A stretch of 39,773 nt of DNA from Cycloclasticus sp. (lineage in GTDB: Bacteria; Pseudomonadota; Gammaproteobacteria; Methylococcales; Cycloclasticaceae): NCBI GenBank assembly GCA_002733135.1, contig NVUJ01000014.1, positions 1 to 39,773 of the forward strand, in the 5' to 3' direction. Under the pieces are notes generated by a model. It was not told the DNA's origin, did not search any database, and saw only the letters and a list, made by a program, of their open reading frames with translations. The translations under genes were made by a program, and so were the position numbers. This document shows, one piece after another, positions 16,615-24,892 of this stretch (the first letter of the stretch is position 1; every line of letters starts with the position of its first letter).

Positions 16615-17037
16615 ATGACACGAATAGACTTTTACGTTCTGCCTGATGACAACATCGACAAACAGCACATCTTTGCTTGTCGTTTAGCGCAAAAAGCCAG
16701 CAAACAAGGGCACCGCGTCTATATTCATACCGAATCAGAACAACAGTCGAAAAAGCTGGATGATTTGCTATGGTCATTCTCACCCACCAGCTTTGTACCA
16801 CATACCATAGACGCCAATGACTGCGAAAATATCCCCGTCTATATCAGTCATAGTGGCGACCCTTTAGATATTCATGATGTCTTGATTAACCTCACCCAGC
16901 AAACACCCGATTGCTTCGGACGATTTGAACGATTCGCAGAACTTGTTAATCAAGATGAGACAATTAAACAAGCAGGACGGGAGCGATTTAAATTTTATAA
17001 GAATCGTGGGTATCCGTTGCAGACTCATAAGCTGTGA
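16615..17037 (+). CDS. holC: DNA polymerase III chi subunit HolC
   Basis: Clamp-loader accessory subunit that bridges the psi subunit and SSB. The 140-residue protein starts MTRIDFYVLPD and has the FACRLAQKASKQGHRVYIHTES segment, the LLWSFSPTSFVPH motif and a C-terminal ERFKFYKNRGYPLQTHKL, all typical. pepA-holC-valS is the conserved order, but here 602 bases of repeat-rich DNA separate holC from valS, where tens of bases are usual. Confidence 0.94.
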   Translation: MTRIDFYVLPDDNIDKQHIFACRLAQKASKQGHRVYIHTESEQQSKKLDDLLWSFSPTSFVPHTIDANDCENIPVYISHSGDPLDIHDVLINLTQQTPDCFGRFERFAELVNQDETIKQAGRERFKFYKNRGYPLQTHKL

Positions 17038-17105
17038 CTAAATCAAATTTCTTTTATCACTTTATCCCGCTCTTTTTATATCATTTAACTTCTTCGCTGC
17101 CGCGA

Positions 17106-17159
17106 GGGCGTTCATTTCTTTTTACGACAAAAAGAAACGAACCAAAGAAAAGGTCGCCC
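17106..17159. repeat. Imperfect hairpin element 1 in the holC-valS gap
   Basis: The arms 17110-17123 and 17129-17142 pair over 13 bases with one A-C mismatch (TTTCTTTTT against AAAAAGAAA, plus GTTC against GAAC). They are enclosed by a further GGGCG/CGCCC pairing at 17106-17110 and 17155-17159. An ORF across this element (17034-17249) gives the run LFTTKRNEPKKRSPK, which I recognise as a common false ORF over intergenic repeats of gammaproteobacteria. I do not call it a gene. Confidence 0.75.
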
Positions 17160-17166
17160 AAATCGC

Positions 17167-17247
17167 AGGAATTAATTGTTTTCGGATTCGCGCTAAACTC
17201 GCTACGCTCAAGCAAAGCGCTCTCTGATCCGAAAACAATTAATTCCT
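17167..17247. repeat. 21-bp perfect inverted repeat element 2
   Basis: The arms 17167-17187 and 17227-17247 are perfect reverse complements over 21 bases, around a 39-base spacer. Within the spacer GCGCT (17190-17194) and AGCGC (17216-17220) also pair, and the middle carries the widespread CTCGCTACGCTCAA motif. The A+T-rich arm ends and lack of a T-run argue against a simple terminator. A BIME- or MITE-like intergenic repeat is more likely. Confidence 0.85.
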
Positions 17248-17323
17248 AGAGCGATAAAAGGGGTTTAAAGTCAAAAGATAAAGGCACTTGATTTTGAATT
17301 TCTAACCCTCTTGCCCTCACTGA

Positions 17324-17415
17324 AAAACGAATCATTAAAATAGGGCTTTCTACTGTGGCTGTTTGAGCCTGCTTTTTAGGCGAGTTCCACAGTAGCTATT
17401 TTAATGATTCGTTTT
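17324..17415. repeat. 92-bp compound hairpin element 3
   Basis: The outer arms 17324-17343 and 17396-17415 are perfect reverse complements over 20 bases. An inner 8-bp pair (17351-17358 with 17387-17394) follows after a 7-base bulge on the left side only. A GCCT/AGGC mini-stem sits in the apical loop near 17367-17381. The folded shape is a long rod with an asymmetric bulge. Such a layout, without an adjacent gene end, fits a mobile miniature element or a structured RNA. Confidence 0.85.
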
Positions 17416-17459
17416 GAAGGAACCCTTCAGGGTGAGAGCAGTTGGGTGGCATTTTTCTG

Positions 17460-17493
17460 GTTACTCTTTTGTTGCTATTGGCAAAAGAGTAAC
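17460..17493. repeat. 12-bp perfect inverted repeat element 4
   Basis: The arms 17460-17471 and 17482-17493 pair perfectly (GTTACTCTTTTG against CAAAAGAGTAAC), with a 10-base loop. It is immediately followed by a second small hairpin, CGTCCTACAGGACG, at 17494-17507. Both lie in the same gap as elements 1-3. Confidence 0.8.
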
Positions 17494-17519
17494 TCGTCCT
17501 ACAGGACGAAATCTGAAGT

Positions 17520-17627
17520 CTAAATCAAGCAAATGAACCATGCCATTTCAGAAACCATAAAAATAACCCAATAGCCATAACCCAACCCCATCAACAAAGC
17601 TATAATACCGCCTTTAAAATCAACCAT
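17520..17627 (-). CDS. Candidate 35-residue single-pass membrane protein
   Basis: An ORF antisense to the short valS leader starts ATG at 17627 after AAGGCTTA and encodes MVDFKGGIIALLMGLGYGY, then WVIFMVSEMAWFICLI. It is one continuous hydrophobic helix with a short acidic/basic head, the usual shape of small membrane proteins. There are no homologues I recognise. It may equally be chance reading of low-complexity sequence in a gap. Confidence 0.22.
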   Translation of the reverse strand: MVDFKGGIIALLMGLGYGYWVIFMVSEMAWFICLI

Positions 17628-17639
17628 TAAGCCTTCAAG

Positions 17640-20405
17640 ATGGAAAAAACATACGCCCCCCACGACATTGAATCTCGCTGGTACGACCAATGGGAACAAC
17701 AAGGTTACTTTAAGCCGCAAGGCGGCGACAATGCTTACTGCATTATGATTCCACCGCCAAATGTCACGGGTAGTTTACACATGGGTCACGCCTTCCAAGA
17801 CACCATCATGGATTCGCTCACCCGTTATCATCGTATGCAAGGCAATAACACGTTATGGCAAGCAGGCAGCGATCACGCAGGCATCGCCACGCAAATGGTC
17901 GTAGAACGCCAGCTTAATGCTGAAGGTAAAACACGCCGCGATTTAGGCCGCGAAAAGTTCGTAGAACGTATCTGGGACTGGAAAGAGGAATCCGGTAACA
18001 CCATCACCCAACAACTACGCCGTATGGGCACATCATTAGATTGGTCACGCGAACGCTTCACCATGGACGAAGGCTTATCGAAAGCGGTTAACGAAGTATT
18101 CGTTAAGCTACACGAAGAAGGCCTAATCTATCGAGGAAAACGTCTCGTTAACTGGGACCCTAAACTACACACAGCGGTATCTGATTTAGAAGTTATCTCA
18201 AAAGAAGAACAAGGCCATATGTGGCATATGCGCTACCCACTAAGCGATGGTAGTGGAGAGCTAGTGGTTGCGACCACACGGCCGGAAACCTTGCTAGGCG
18301 ATGCTTGCGTTGCCGTTCACCCAAATGACGAACGTTACCAGCACTTAATTGGAAAGACCGTTGCCTTACCTTTATGCAACCGAGAAATCCCTATTATTGC
18401 CGATGACTACGTAGACCCTGAATTTGGCACTGGCTGCGTCAAAATAACCCCAGCACACGATTTTAACGATTATGAAGTTGGCCAACGCCACGACATGCCG
18501 TTAATCAATATTTTCACCAAAGATGCCTGTATTAACGACGACTCACCAGAAGCCTATCGAGGCATGGATCGGGTTGTTGCTCGCAAACAAATTGTTAGTG
18601 ACTTAGACTCGCTCGGTTTACTGGTAAAAGCTGAAGACCATACATTAATGATTCCACGTGGCGACCGCTCTGGTGTCATCATTGAACCGTTGTTAACTGA
18701 TCAATGGTTTGTAAAAGCAAAACCATTAGCAGAGCCAGCCATTGAAGCGGTCAAAAGCGGCAAAATTAAATTTGTACCTGAAAATTGGGACAAAACCTAT
18801 TTCAACTGGATGGATAACATTCAAGACTGGTGTATTTCTCGTCAAATTTGGTGGGGGCATAGAATCCCTGCTTGGTATGACGAAGAAGGCAATATTTACG
18901 TCGGCAGAAACGAAGCAGAAGTTCGCGAAAAACACCAATTATCCGACGACCTTGCGCTTAGACAAGATGAAGACGTATTAGACACCTGGTTTTCATCCGC
19001 CCTGTGGCCATTTTCAACCTTAGGTTGGCCCGATAAAACGCCTGAACTCGACACGTTTTACCCAACCAGCGTCTTAGTAACAGGTTTCGACATCATCTTC
19101 TTTTGGGTTGCCCGTATGATAATGATGGGCTTGAAGTTTATGGACGACGTGCCTTTCAAAGAGATTTATATTCACGGCCTTGTGCGCGATGCGGAAGGGC
19201 AAAAAATGTCCAAGTCTAAAGGCAATGTGCTTGACCCGATTGACCTAATCGACGGCATTACGCTCGAAGCTTTGCTTGAAAAGCGCACAAAAGGCCTTAT
19301 GCAGCCAAAAATGGCGGCTAAAATCGAGAAAGATACACGTAAACATTTCCCCGATGGCATCCCCTCATTCGGCACTGATGCACTGCGTTTCACCTTTGCA
19401 ACACTCGCCTCAACGGGTCGGGATATCCGTTTTGACTTAAACCGCATCGAAGGCAACCGTAACTTCTGTAATAAATTATGGAACGCCACTCGTTACGTTC
19501 TAATAAACACCGAAGGCGAAGATGTTGGACTAAACAACGAGCCTTGTGATTACAGCTTGCCAGATCGCTGGATACTCTCGCGTTTACAAAAAACCGAAGC
19601 CAGCGTTATCGCCTCGATTGACAAATACCGTTTCGATTTAGCGGCCCAGTCACTCTACGAATTTGTTTGGAATGAATATTGCGATTGGTATTTAGAGTTA
19701 TCAAAACCCATTTTAATGGACGAAAACAGTAGCGCCGAACAAAAGCGAGGCACGCGCCAAACGCTTATTCGCGTATTAGAAACCGTGCTGCGTTTACTTC
19801 ACCCCATGATGCCCTTTATCACAGAAGAAATTTGGCAAAAAATCGCTCCCATGGCAGGTAAAAATGGCGACACCATCATGCTTCAACCCTTCCCTAAACC
19901 AGATCACAGCAAAGTTTCACCACAAGCCGAAAGCGACATGGATTGGGTCATGGAATTTATCATGGGTATTCGTACAATTCGTGGCGAAATGGACATTGCA
20001 CCCAGCAAACCGTTACCTGTATTACTTAACAACAGCAGTGCTGACGACCAACAACGCCTTAGCGATAACAGGCTCCTGCTAGAAAATTTAGCCCGCTTAG
20101 AATCTATTACAACGTTGTCAGCGTCTGACGAAGCACCCCAGTCAGCAACTGCTTTAGTTGGTGATATGCAAGTGCTAATCCCAATGGCTGGCTTAATTGA
20201 TAAAGACGCAGAGCTTGAACGCCTTAATAAGGAAATTGAAAAACTTGTGAAAGAGAACGCTAGAATTAGCGGAAAATTATCCAATGCCTCGTTTGTAGAC
20301 AAAGCACCCGCGGCCGTTGTTGAAAAAGAGAAGGCAAAACAAACTGACATTTCATCAAAGCTAAATAACCTGAACGAGCAAAAAGCAAAAATAGCTTCTT
20401 TATAA
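17640..20405 (+). CDS. valS: Valyl-tRNA synthetase
   Basis: Charges tRNA-Val; class Ia synthetase with an editing domain. It has 921 residues, close to the usual 880-950. The HIGH-type signature is HMGH at 47-50 ([13 protein letters not shown]), and KMSKS is at 522-526 ([10 protein letters not shown]). CP1 editing motifs ([29 protein letters not shown]) lie between them. The anticodon-binding domain contains WILSRLQK, and a C-terminal coiled coil (about 855-921, Lys/Glu-rich) ends ...AKIASL. The ATG at 17640 gives the standard [11 protein letters not shown] start. The next 484 bases carry no gene. Confidence 0.97.
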   Translation: MEKTYAPHDIESRWYDQWEQQGYFKPQGGDNAYCIMIPPPNVTGSLHMGHAFQDTIMDSLTRYHRMQGNNTLWQAGSDHAGIATQMVVERQLNAEGKTRRDLGREKFVERIWDWKEESGNTITQQLRRMGTSLDWSRERFTMDEGLSKAVNEVFVKLHEEGLIYRGKRLVNWDPKLHTAVSDLEVISKEEQGHMWHMRYPLSDGSGELVVATTRPETLLGDACVAVHPNDERYQHLIGKTVALPLCNREIPIIADDYVDPEFGTGCVKITPAHDFNDYEVGQRHDMPLINIFTKDACINDDSPEAYRGMDRVVARKQIVSDLDSLGLLVKAEDHTLMIPRGDRSGVIIEPLLTDQWFVKAKPLAEPAIEAVKSGKIKFVPENWDKTYFNWMDNIQDWCISRQIWWGHRIPAWYDEEGNIYVGRNEAEVREKHQLSDDLALRQDEDVLDTWFSSALWPFSTLGWPDKTPELDTFYPTSVLVTGFDIIFFWVARMIMMGLKFMDDVPFKEIYIHGLVRDAEGQKMSKSKGNVLDPIDLIDGITLEALLEKRTKGLMQPKMAAKIEKDTRKHFPDGIPSFGTDALRFTFATLASTGRDIRFDLNRIEGNRNFCNKLWNATRYVLINTEGEDVGLNNEPCDYSLPDRWILSRLQKTEASVIASIDKYRFDLAAQSLYEFVWNEYCDWYLELSKPILMDENSSAEQKRGTRQTLIRVLETVLRLLHPMMPFITEEIWQKIAPMAGKNGDTIMLQPFPKPDHSKVSPQAESDMDWVMEFIMGIRTIRGEMDIAPSKPLPVLLNNSSADDQQRLSDNRLLLENLARLESITTLSASDEAPQSATALVGDMQVLIPMAGLIDKDAELERLNKEIEKLVKENARISGKLSNASFVDKAPAAVVEKEKAKQTDISSKLNNLNEQKAKIASL

Positions 20406-20662
20406 TATCTTTCTGGGCTTCGCAAATTCGGTAACTTCTCCAGCGCTTACACAGTCCCTTTTGGTGGGCTTCACAAAAACAGCGCCAACCTAGCCACTGT
20501 AATGGATAAAACTTCACGCAGGTTTTACCCTTTCCCTCTCGCAGGGAGACTATTGGAATGGGGCTACGCTCTAATTTCAACGTACAACACCCTGAATCAA
20601 ATTTATTCTGGATATGAAGTCCGCCTAGTTTCGATTATATCTACAATGATTTCTATCATTTT

Positions 20663-20700
20663 ACCCCCACCCTAGCCCTCCCCCTTAAATTGGGAGGGAA
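20663..20700. repeat. C/G-asymmetric intergenic repeat, copy 1
   Basis: The unit begins ACCCCCACCCTAGCCCTCCC and closes with GGGAGGG, so it pairs with itself (CCCTCCC with GGGAGGG, apex TTAAAT-like). The same wording, CCCTAGCCCTCCCCC followed by GGGAGGG, occurs between genes in many proteobacteria. It is not associated with a T-run. Confidence 0.65.
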
Positions 20701-20737
20701 CTTTAAAAATACCACTACCCCTTAAATCATGACTCTC

Positions 20738-20776
20738 ACCCCTTCCCCCTAGCAGGGGGAAGGTTGGGATGGGGGT
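20738..20776. repeat. C/G-asymmetric intergenic repeat, copy 2
   Basis: A perfect 10-bp stem pairs 20741-20750 with 20754-20763 around a three-base loop, then comes GTTGGGATGGGGGT-like sequence. That right flank is complementary to the start of copy 1 (ACCCCCACCCTA), so the two units can also close into one larger cruciform spanning 20663-20776. Confidence 0.7.
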
Positions 20777-20889
20777 TGAAATCTAATGACTAGAACGAAC
20801 AAAAAATAGCATTGTAGTAATCAAATGGCATCAACGTCTAAATGCTATTCTTACGGCAACATACTTTCTTATAACGCTGCTTAAAACCA

Positions 20890-21360
20890 ATGACCACACA
20901 CAAAAACTTACTGCTCGTTGCTCATACACCCTCACCAAACTTACAAGCCTTAGCAGATGCCGTGTTACGTGGCGCACAACACCCAGACATTGATGCGGTT
21001 CAAACTCGTCTTATTGCCCCCCTGCAAGCAACGGCAGAAGATGTTTTAGCGGCAGACGCCATTATTCTTTTAACACCTGAAAACCTAGCCTACATGAGCG
21101 GCGCGATGAAGGACTTCTTTGATCGCATTTACTACCCTTGCTTAGAAGAAAAGCAAGGCTTACCGTGCGCGATTATTATTCGAGCAGGGCAAGATGGAAC
21201 AGGTACGAAGCGCGCATTAGAAAGTATTTTAAAGGGCTTGAAGTGGCGGATTGTTCAACCCCCGTTAACCTGTCGTGGTGATTTTAAAGAAGAGTTTATA
21301 GCTCAATGTGAAGAGTTAGGCATGTGCATAGCCGCTAGTCTCGATACCGGTATTATTTAA
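20890..21360 (+). CDS. Flavodoxin-like NAD(P)H-dependent oxidoreductase/FMN-binding protein
   Basis: A 156-residue single-domain protein with the flavodoxin fold. An N-terminal strand LLLVAHT is followed by the phosphate loop TPSPNLQALA (14-23), the mid-protein loop TPENLAYMSGAMKDFFDR (about 63-80) that would stack on the FMN isoalloxazine ring, and a late strand with RAGQDGTG. Substrate unknown; the family includes quinone and azo reductases and flavodoxin-like shuttles. Convergent with the DUF2970 gene, stops adjacent. Confidence 0.82.
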   Translation: MTTHKNLLLVAHTPSPNLQALADAVLRGAQHPDIDAVQTRLIAPLQATAEDVLAADAIILLTPENLAYMSGAMKDFFDRIYYPCLEEKQGLPCAIIIRAGQDGTGTKRALESILKGLKWRIVQPPLTCRGDFKEEFIAQCEELGMCIAASLDTGII

Positions 21361-21579
21361 TCAGCCAGGCAACACCAACTGCACAATACCAACCACCACC
21401 ATAATAAACAGGAAGGCCAGTATAAATCCCGACGCGATGAATACCTTAGGGTTCCCGTGTTTAAAATCGCGCTGCCTACGAGACTCTTTCGACACACCCA
21501 AAAAAGACAGCATCGTACTACCCACCATTTGCAAAAATGATGGCGCTTTATCTTCGTCTTTAATATTATCACTAGCCAT
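21361..21579 (-). CDS. DUF2970 small membrane protein
   Basis: A 72-residue protein with a polar acidic head (MASDNIKDEDK) and the DUF2970 core SFLQMVGSTMLSFLGVSKE, which precedes one C-terminal transmembrane helix (about 46-70, FILAFLFIMVVVGIVQLV). It would be an inner-membrane protein of unknown role. I chose the ATG at 21579 because CAGGAA lies 8-13 bases before it; a longer in-frame start at 21621 lacks family support. Confidence 0.82.
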   Translation of the reverse strand: MASDNIKDEDKAPSFLQMVGSTMLSFLGVSKESRRQRDFKHGNPKVFIASGFILAFLFIMVVVGIVQLVLPG

Positions 21580-21732
21580 TGTTTTTTCCTGAATCTCTAC
21601 TGGCAACATTCTATCACCCACTCTAATTTCTTTGCCTTAAATGTTGCAAATTAAACCTTAATTGCATAAAACAATTTGACTCTAAAATATGAGACAATCG
21701 GTTGAATACTTAGCCATCCCTATTGTTTCAAT

Positions 21733-22605
21733 ATGACCAAACAACAACTCACCGTTAGTATCGTAATGCCGTGTTTGAACGAAGCAGAGAACCTTGAGAA
21801 ATTACTACCTAAACTAAAAGAAGCCCAACCAAACGCCGAAATATTAGTCATTAATGACGGTTCAACTGATGCCTCAGCTGATATCTGCCTCGAACACGGC
21901 ATCAACGTTATTTCACACCCTGAGTCGTTAGGTAACGGCGCCTCAATCAAAACCGGCGCGCGCAATGCATCGGGCGACATCATCATTTTTATGGATTCAG
22001 ACGGCCAACACGCACCTGAAGACATTCAACGGCTACTCGATAAATTAGCCGAAGGCTACGATATGGTCGTAGGCGCAAGAGAAGCCAGCTCTCATGCATC
22101 AAGAAAACGACTCATCGGTAATACCATTTTTAACAAACTCGCCTCGTTTATGACGGGTCAAAAAATTGAGGACCTGACATCTGGCTTCCGCGCCGTTCGA
22201 GCAAAGCATTTTAAAAAATTTTTATACTTATTACCAAATGGATTCTCGTACCCCACCACATCCACCATGGCCTTTTTCCGCTCAGCCCTACCTGTTGCCT
22301 ACATCCCAATACAAGCCGCAAAACGCGAAGGAAAAAGTAAAATAAAATTGTTAAAAGATGGACTACGGTTCTTCGTTATCATCTTAAAAATTGGTGCACT
22401 CTTTTCACCTATGCGGTTATTTTTACCGACCAGTGCATTATTCTTTCTTTTAGGCATCATCAATCATATTGATAGTTATGTATCCTCAGGAAAATTCAGC
22501 AACGGTAGTTTACTCCTGTACGTCGCATCCGTTTTTATCTTTTTAATGGGGATATTGTCTGAACAGATTTCCTCTTTGCATTATAGAAACACGGACAAAG
22601 AATAA
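21733..22605 (+). CDS. GT2 family glycosyltransferase, dolichyl-phosphate-mannose-synthase-like
   Basis: Transfers a sugar from an NDP-sugar, in this subfamily often to a polyprenyl phosphate. The 290-residue protein has a GT-A domain beginning SIVMPCLNEAENL, with VINDGSTD (39-46) for nucleotide binding and the metal motif MDSDGQ (D88, D90). Its C-terminal third carries two transmembrane helices (about 222-245 and 255-277), as in ArnC/DPM-like enzymes. It is 29 bases upstream of the GT4-methyltransferase fusion gene on the same strand and likely co-transcribed. Acceptor and sugar are not predictable. Confidence 0.88.
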   Translation: MTKQQLTVSIVMPCLNEAENLEKLLPKLKEAQPNAEILVINDGSTDASADICLEHGINVISHPESLGNGASIKTGARNASGDIIIFMDSDGQHAPEDIQRLLDKLAEGYDMVVGAREASSHASRKRLIGNTIFNKLASFMTGQKIEDLTSGFRAVRAKHFKKFLYLLPNGFSYPTTSTMAFFRSALPVAYIPIQAAKREGKSKIKLLKDGLRFFVIILKIGALFSPMRLFLPTSALFFLLGIINHIDSYVSSGKFSNGSLLLYVASVFIFLMGILSEQISSLHYRNTDKE

Positions 22606-22634
22606 CTTCTTGCCTAGCTCGTTATTAAGTCTTA

Positions 22635-24569
22635 ATGAACCCTGCAAACCCATTAAAAGTCTTGATGCTAACATCAAGTTACCCAAGAAATGATACCGAC
22701 AACAGCTCTGTATTCTTACGCTACCTCGCTACAAATTTAGCCCAACATAATGTGGATGTGCATGTTTTAGCACCAGATCACACACTTGTTAAAAATATAG
22801 CCCTTGATACAAGCGTAAAAAATCATTGGTTCCAATACCTTCCAAAGCAATGGCAACAGCTCGCCTATGGCTCAGGAATACTTCCAAATTTAAAAAGAAA
22901 GAAACTACTCTACCTGCAAGTTCCTTTTTTTCTATTAGCCATGTTTATCTTTTTATTCTTCTTATGCAGAAAAATAAAACCTGATGTTATCCATGCGCAT
23001 TGGATTATTCCCCAAGGATTTATAGCTATCTTAGTCAGCAAGCTATTAAAAATACCTGTCATCGCCACAGCCCATGGAGGGGATGCTTTTTCACTCAATA
23101 CTAACATTCTCAGCCGGTTAAAAAAATTCACTTTAAAGCAGTGCCACGCTTGGACATCAAACACAAAAGCTACCGCAGAAACTTTTAACACATCTGATGG
23201 CATACCAAAACCTATCATTATCCCAATGGGGGTGGATGTAGAACACTTTCAGTCTGGCAATGCAGATGATTTACTAGTTAAAGAAAACAAAAAAGTCATT
23301 CTGTTCGTCGGCCGTCTTGTCGAAAAAAAAGGTGTCAAGTACCTCATTGAAGCATTCTCAATGCTACCTAAAAAGACTCAAAATGAATCCATTTTATGGA
23401 TTATTGGTGATGGCGATGAACGCATTGAACTTGAAAAACAAGCGCAACGCTTAGGCGTTCAAAATATAAAGTTTTGGGGACAAATACAAAACAAACAACT
23501 CCCCAATTTTCATTCTGCGGCAACCGTGTTTGTTGCCCCATCTGTGATTGACTCAAAAGGTGACACTGAAGGACAAGGTGTTATTTTATTAGAAGCCATG
23601 GCTAGTGGAACTCCAATTATTGCTACAACAGTAGGAGGTATACCTGAAGTTATTACACATAACAAAACAGGCATACTCGTACAGCCCAACAACTCAAGCG
23701 AGATATCAAACGCGATTCATCAGATTTTTAACAATAAAGAGCTTACTGATAAATTAATCTCAAACGCACGATATAAAGTTGAGAGCACCTATTCATGGGA
23801 GGCTATTTCACAACAGTTCATTGCAACATTCAGTGCTATTGATTCAAGTTTAGGAAATGAGCAGAATCAAAACTCACACCGTGACGGGTTCTCTGCAACG
23901 ATCAATAGAACTAAAAAAGCGCAGAAAATACTAACAATTTTGACGAAAGAACTAGACACACCTATTGAGAACAAAACAATCCTTGATATAGGAACTGGCA
24001 GCGGAGATATTGCATCCTATCTTGGAAAAAAGAACAATGTAGTTAGCGTCGACATCTCGGATTTTAGAAAAGACAAAGACAATTTCCATTTCCTCCTTTG
24101 CTCTGAAGCACTTCCCCTTAAACCGAACACCTTTGACATTGTCATCTCCAACCATGTCATTGAACATGTTCGGAATCAAGAATTACATATTGCTGAAATC
24201 AAACGAGTACTTAAAAAGAACGGGGTCTTGTATATAGCCACACCGAATAGGCTCTGGCCTTTTGAAGTACATTACCGATTGTACTTTTTGCACTACCTAC
24301 CCCAAAAGTTATTTATAAAGGCACTTAAGCGCCTTAACCAATACGAAGAAGATGTTGACCTATTAGGCTTAAGAAAAATACGTTCCCTACTCAACAAAGA
24401 AAACTTAAAAAGCTATAGCGGAAATATTATTAAAAATCCAACGTATTATCTTATGAATGTGCCTGCTTGGCTTGAGAAACTATTAAACACACTGCCGCTT
24501 AAATTGTTAAATAGCACGACTTTTATCCACCCGACATTTGTTTTCATCTACAAAAAGAAAAACGACTAA
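22635..24569 (+). CDS. Fusion protein: GT4 glycosyltransferase plus SAM-dependent methyltransferase
   Basis: A 644-residue two-enzyme chain. Residues 1 to about 400 form a GT-B glycosyltransferase of family GT4: MLTSSYPRND start, a membrane-associated hydrophobic segment near 92-113, IIPMGVDVEHF, VGRLVEKKGVKYLIEAF, and the donor-binding EGQGVILLEAMASGTPI at about 312-328. After a linker (about 400-430) comes a class I methyltransferase. Its SAM loop is DIGTGSGD at 451-458, with SVDIS as strand 2, LPLKPNTFDIVISNHVIEHV as motif II/III, and KKNGVLYIATPN as the post-strand motif. The reading frame runs without interruption across the junction, so this is a true fusion. A glycan chain that is extended and then O-methylated, or methyl-capped, is a reasonable inference. 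Base composition is A+T-rich. Confidence 0.88.
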   Translation: MNPANPLKVLMLTSSYPRNDTDNSSVFLRYLATNLAQHNVDVHVLAPDHTLVKNIALDTSVKNHWFQYLPKQWQQLAYGSGILPNLKRKKLLYLQVPFFLLAMFIFLFFLCRKIKPDVIHAHWIIPQGFIAILVSKLLKIPVIATAHGGDAFSLNTNILSRLKKFTLKQCHAWTSNTKATAETFNTSDGIPKPIIIPMGVDVEHFQSGNADDLLVKENKKVILFVGRLVEKKGVKYLIEAFSMLPKKTQNESILWIIGDGDERIELEKQAQRLGVQNIKFWGQIQNKQLPNFHSAATVFVAPSVIDSKGDTEGQGVILLEAMASGTPIIATTVGGIPEVITHNKTGILVQPNNSSEISNAIHQIFNNKELTDKLISNARYKVESTYSWEAISQQFIATFSAIDSSLGNEQNQNSHRDGFSATINRTKKAQKILTILTKELDTPIENKTILDIGTGSGDIASYLGKKNNVVSVDISDFRKDKDNFHFLLCSEALPLKPNTFDIVISNHVIEHVRNQELHIAEIKRVLKKNGVLYIATPNRLWPFEVHYRLYFLHYLPQKLFIKALKRLNQYEEDVDLLGLRKIRSLLNKENLKSYSGNIIKNPTYYLMNVPAWLEKLLNTLPLKLLNSTTFIHPTFVFIYKKKND

Positions 24570-24621
24570 AAGTGAAATGCATCCCCCTTCACATATAAAG
24601 CTCTTTGACATTCATCAAAAA

Positions 24622-24892
24622 CTACGCCCTTCGATTTACTCCTAATGTATTAGTAAGTCCATCTGAGATACCATGATACATATTAAATAGGTGTTTTATT
24701 TGCTCGCGCGAAAACACGCCAAAAAAACACATTGTTAGTAATAATTTTATTATATTTCCCACCTTCCAATGTATAGGCACATATTGTTGTTTCTGTAAAA
24801 AATACTATTTCTAAACAAGTAGTAATGTCTTTCAGGCGTTCGATCGAGCATAGTTCGCCAACCAAAAAGCCAATATCTCCCGATAGAAGCCC
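24622..24892 (-). pseudogene. Decayed C-terminal remnant of a GT2 rhamnosyltransferase-like gene
   Basis: Three reading frames of the minus strand, taken in order, resemble the last 100 or so residues of the intact GT2 next door. The first frame gives LFGWRTMLDRTPERHYYLFRNSIFYR (matching LRSPKRHYFIVRNSLFLHR) and ends in two stops. The second continues KIITNNVFFWRVFARANK (matching KLIGTYVFFGFFTGDSKQ). The third gives MYHGISDGLTNTLG (matching IYKGIVDGWNCKLG) and stops at 24622-24624. At least two frameshifts and internal stops make it non-functional. It abuts the intact gene's stop directly, suggesting a tandem duplicate lost by deletion and drift. The alignment was done by eye. Confidence 0.72.

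Larger units (their letters stand above)
20406..20889. other. Gene-free gap downstream of valS
   Basis: No ORF here has family features. The first half carries stretches such as TTTTACCCTTTCCCTCTCGCAGGGAG that look like degraded copies of the C/G-rich repeats found further on. The second half has two clear repeat units (listed separately). The last 100 bases before the flavodoxin-like gene are A+T-rich and may hold its promoter; no convincing hexamers stand out. Confidence 0.6.

Noticed and set aside
17034-17249. 71-codon forward ORF after holC
   Set aside because: It runs through inverted-repeat DNA, and its LFTTKRNEPKKRSPK run is the familiar translation of an intergenic repeat. Not a protein gene.
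19904-20425. 173-codon minus ORF over the end of valS
   Set aside because: Serine- and leucine-rich antisense frame over the valS coiled coil; no recognisable domain.
24683-24865. 60-codon minus ORF in the gap behind the rhamnosyltransferase-like gene
   Set aside because: Only its second half resembles GT2 sequence; it is one frame of a frameshifted remnant and is covered by the pseudogene entry.
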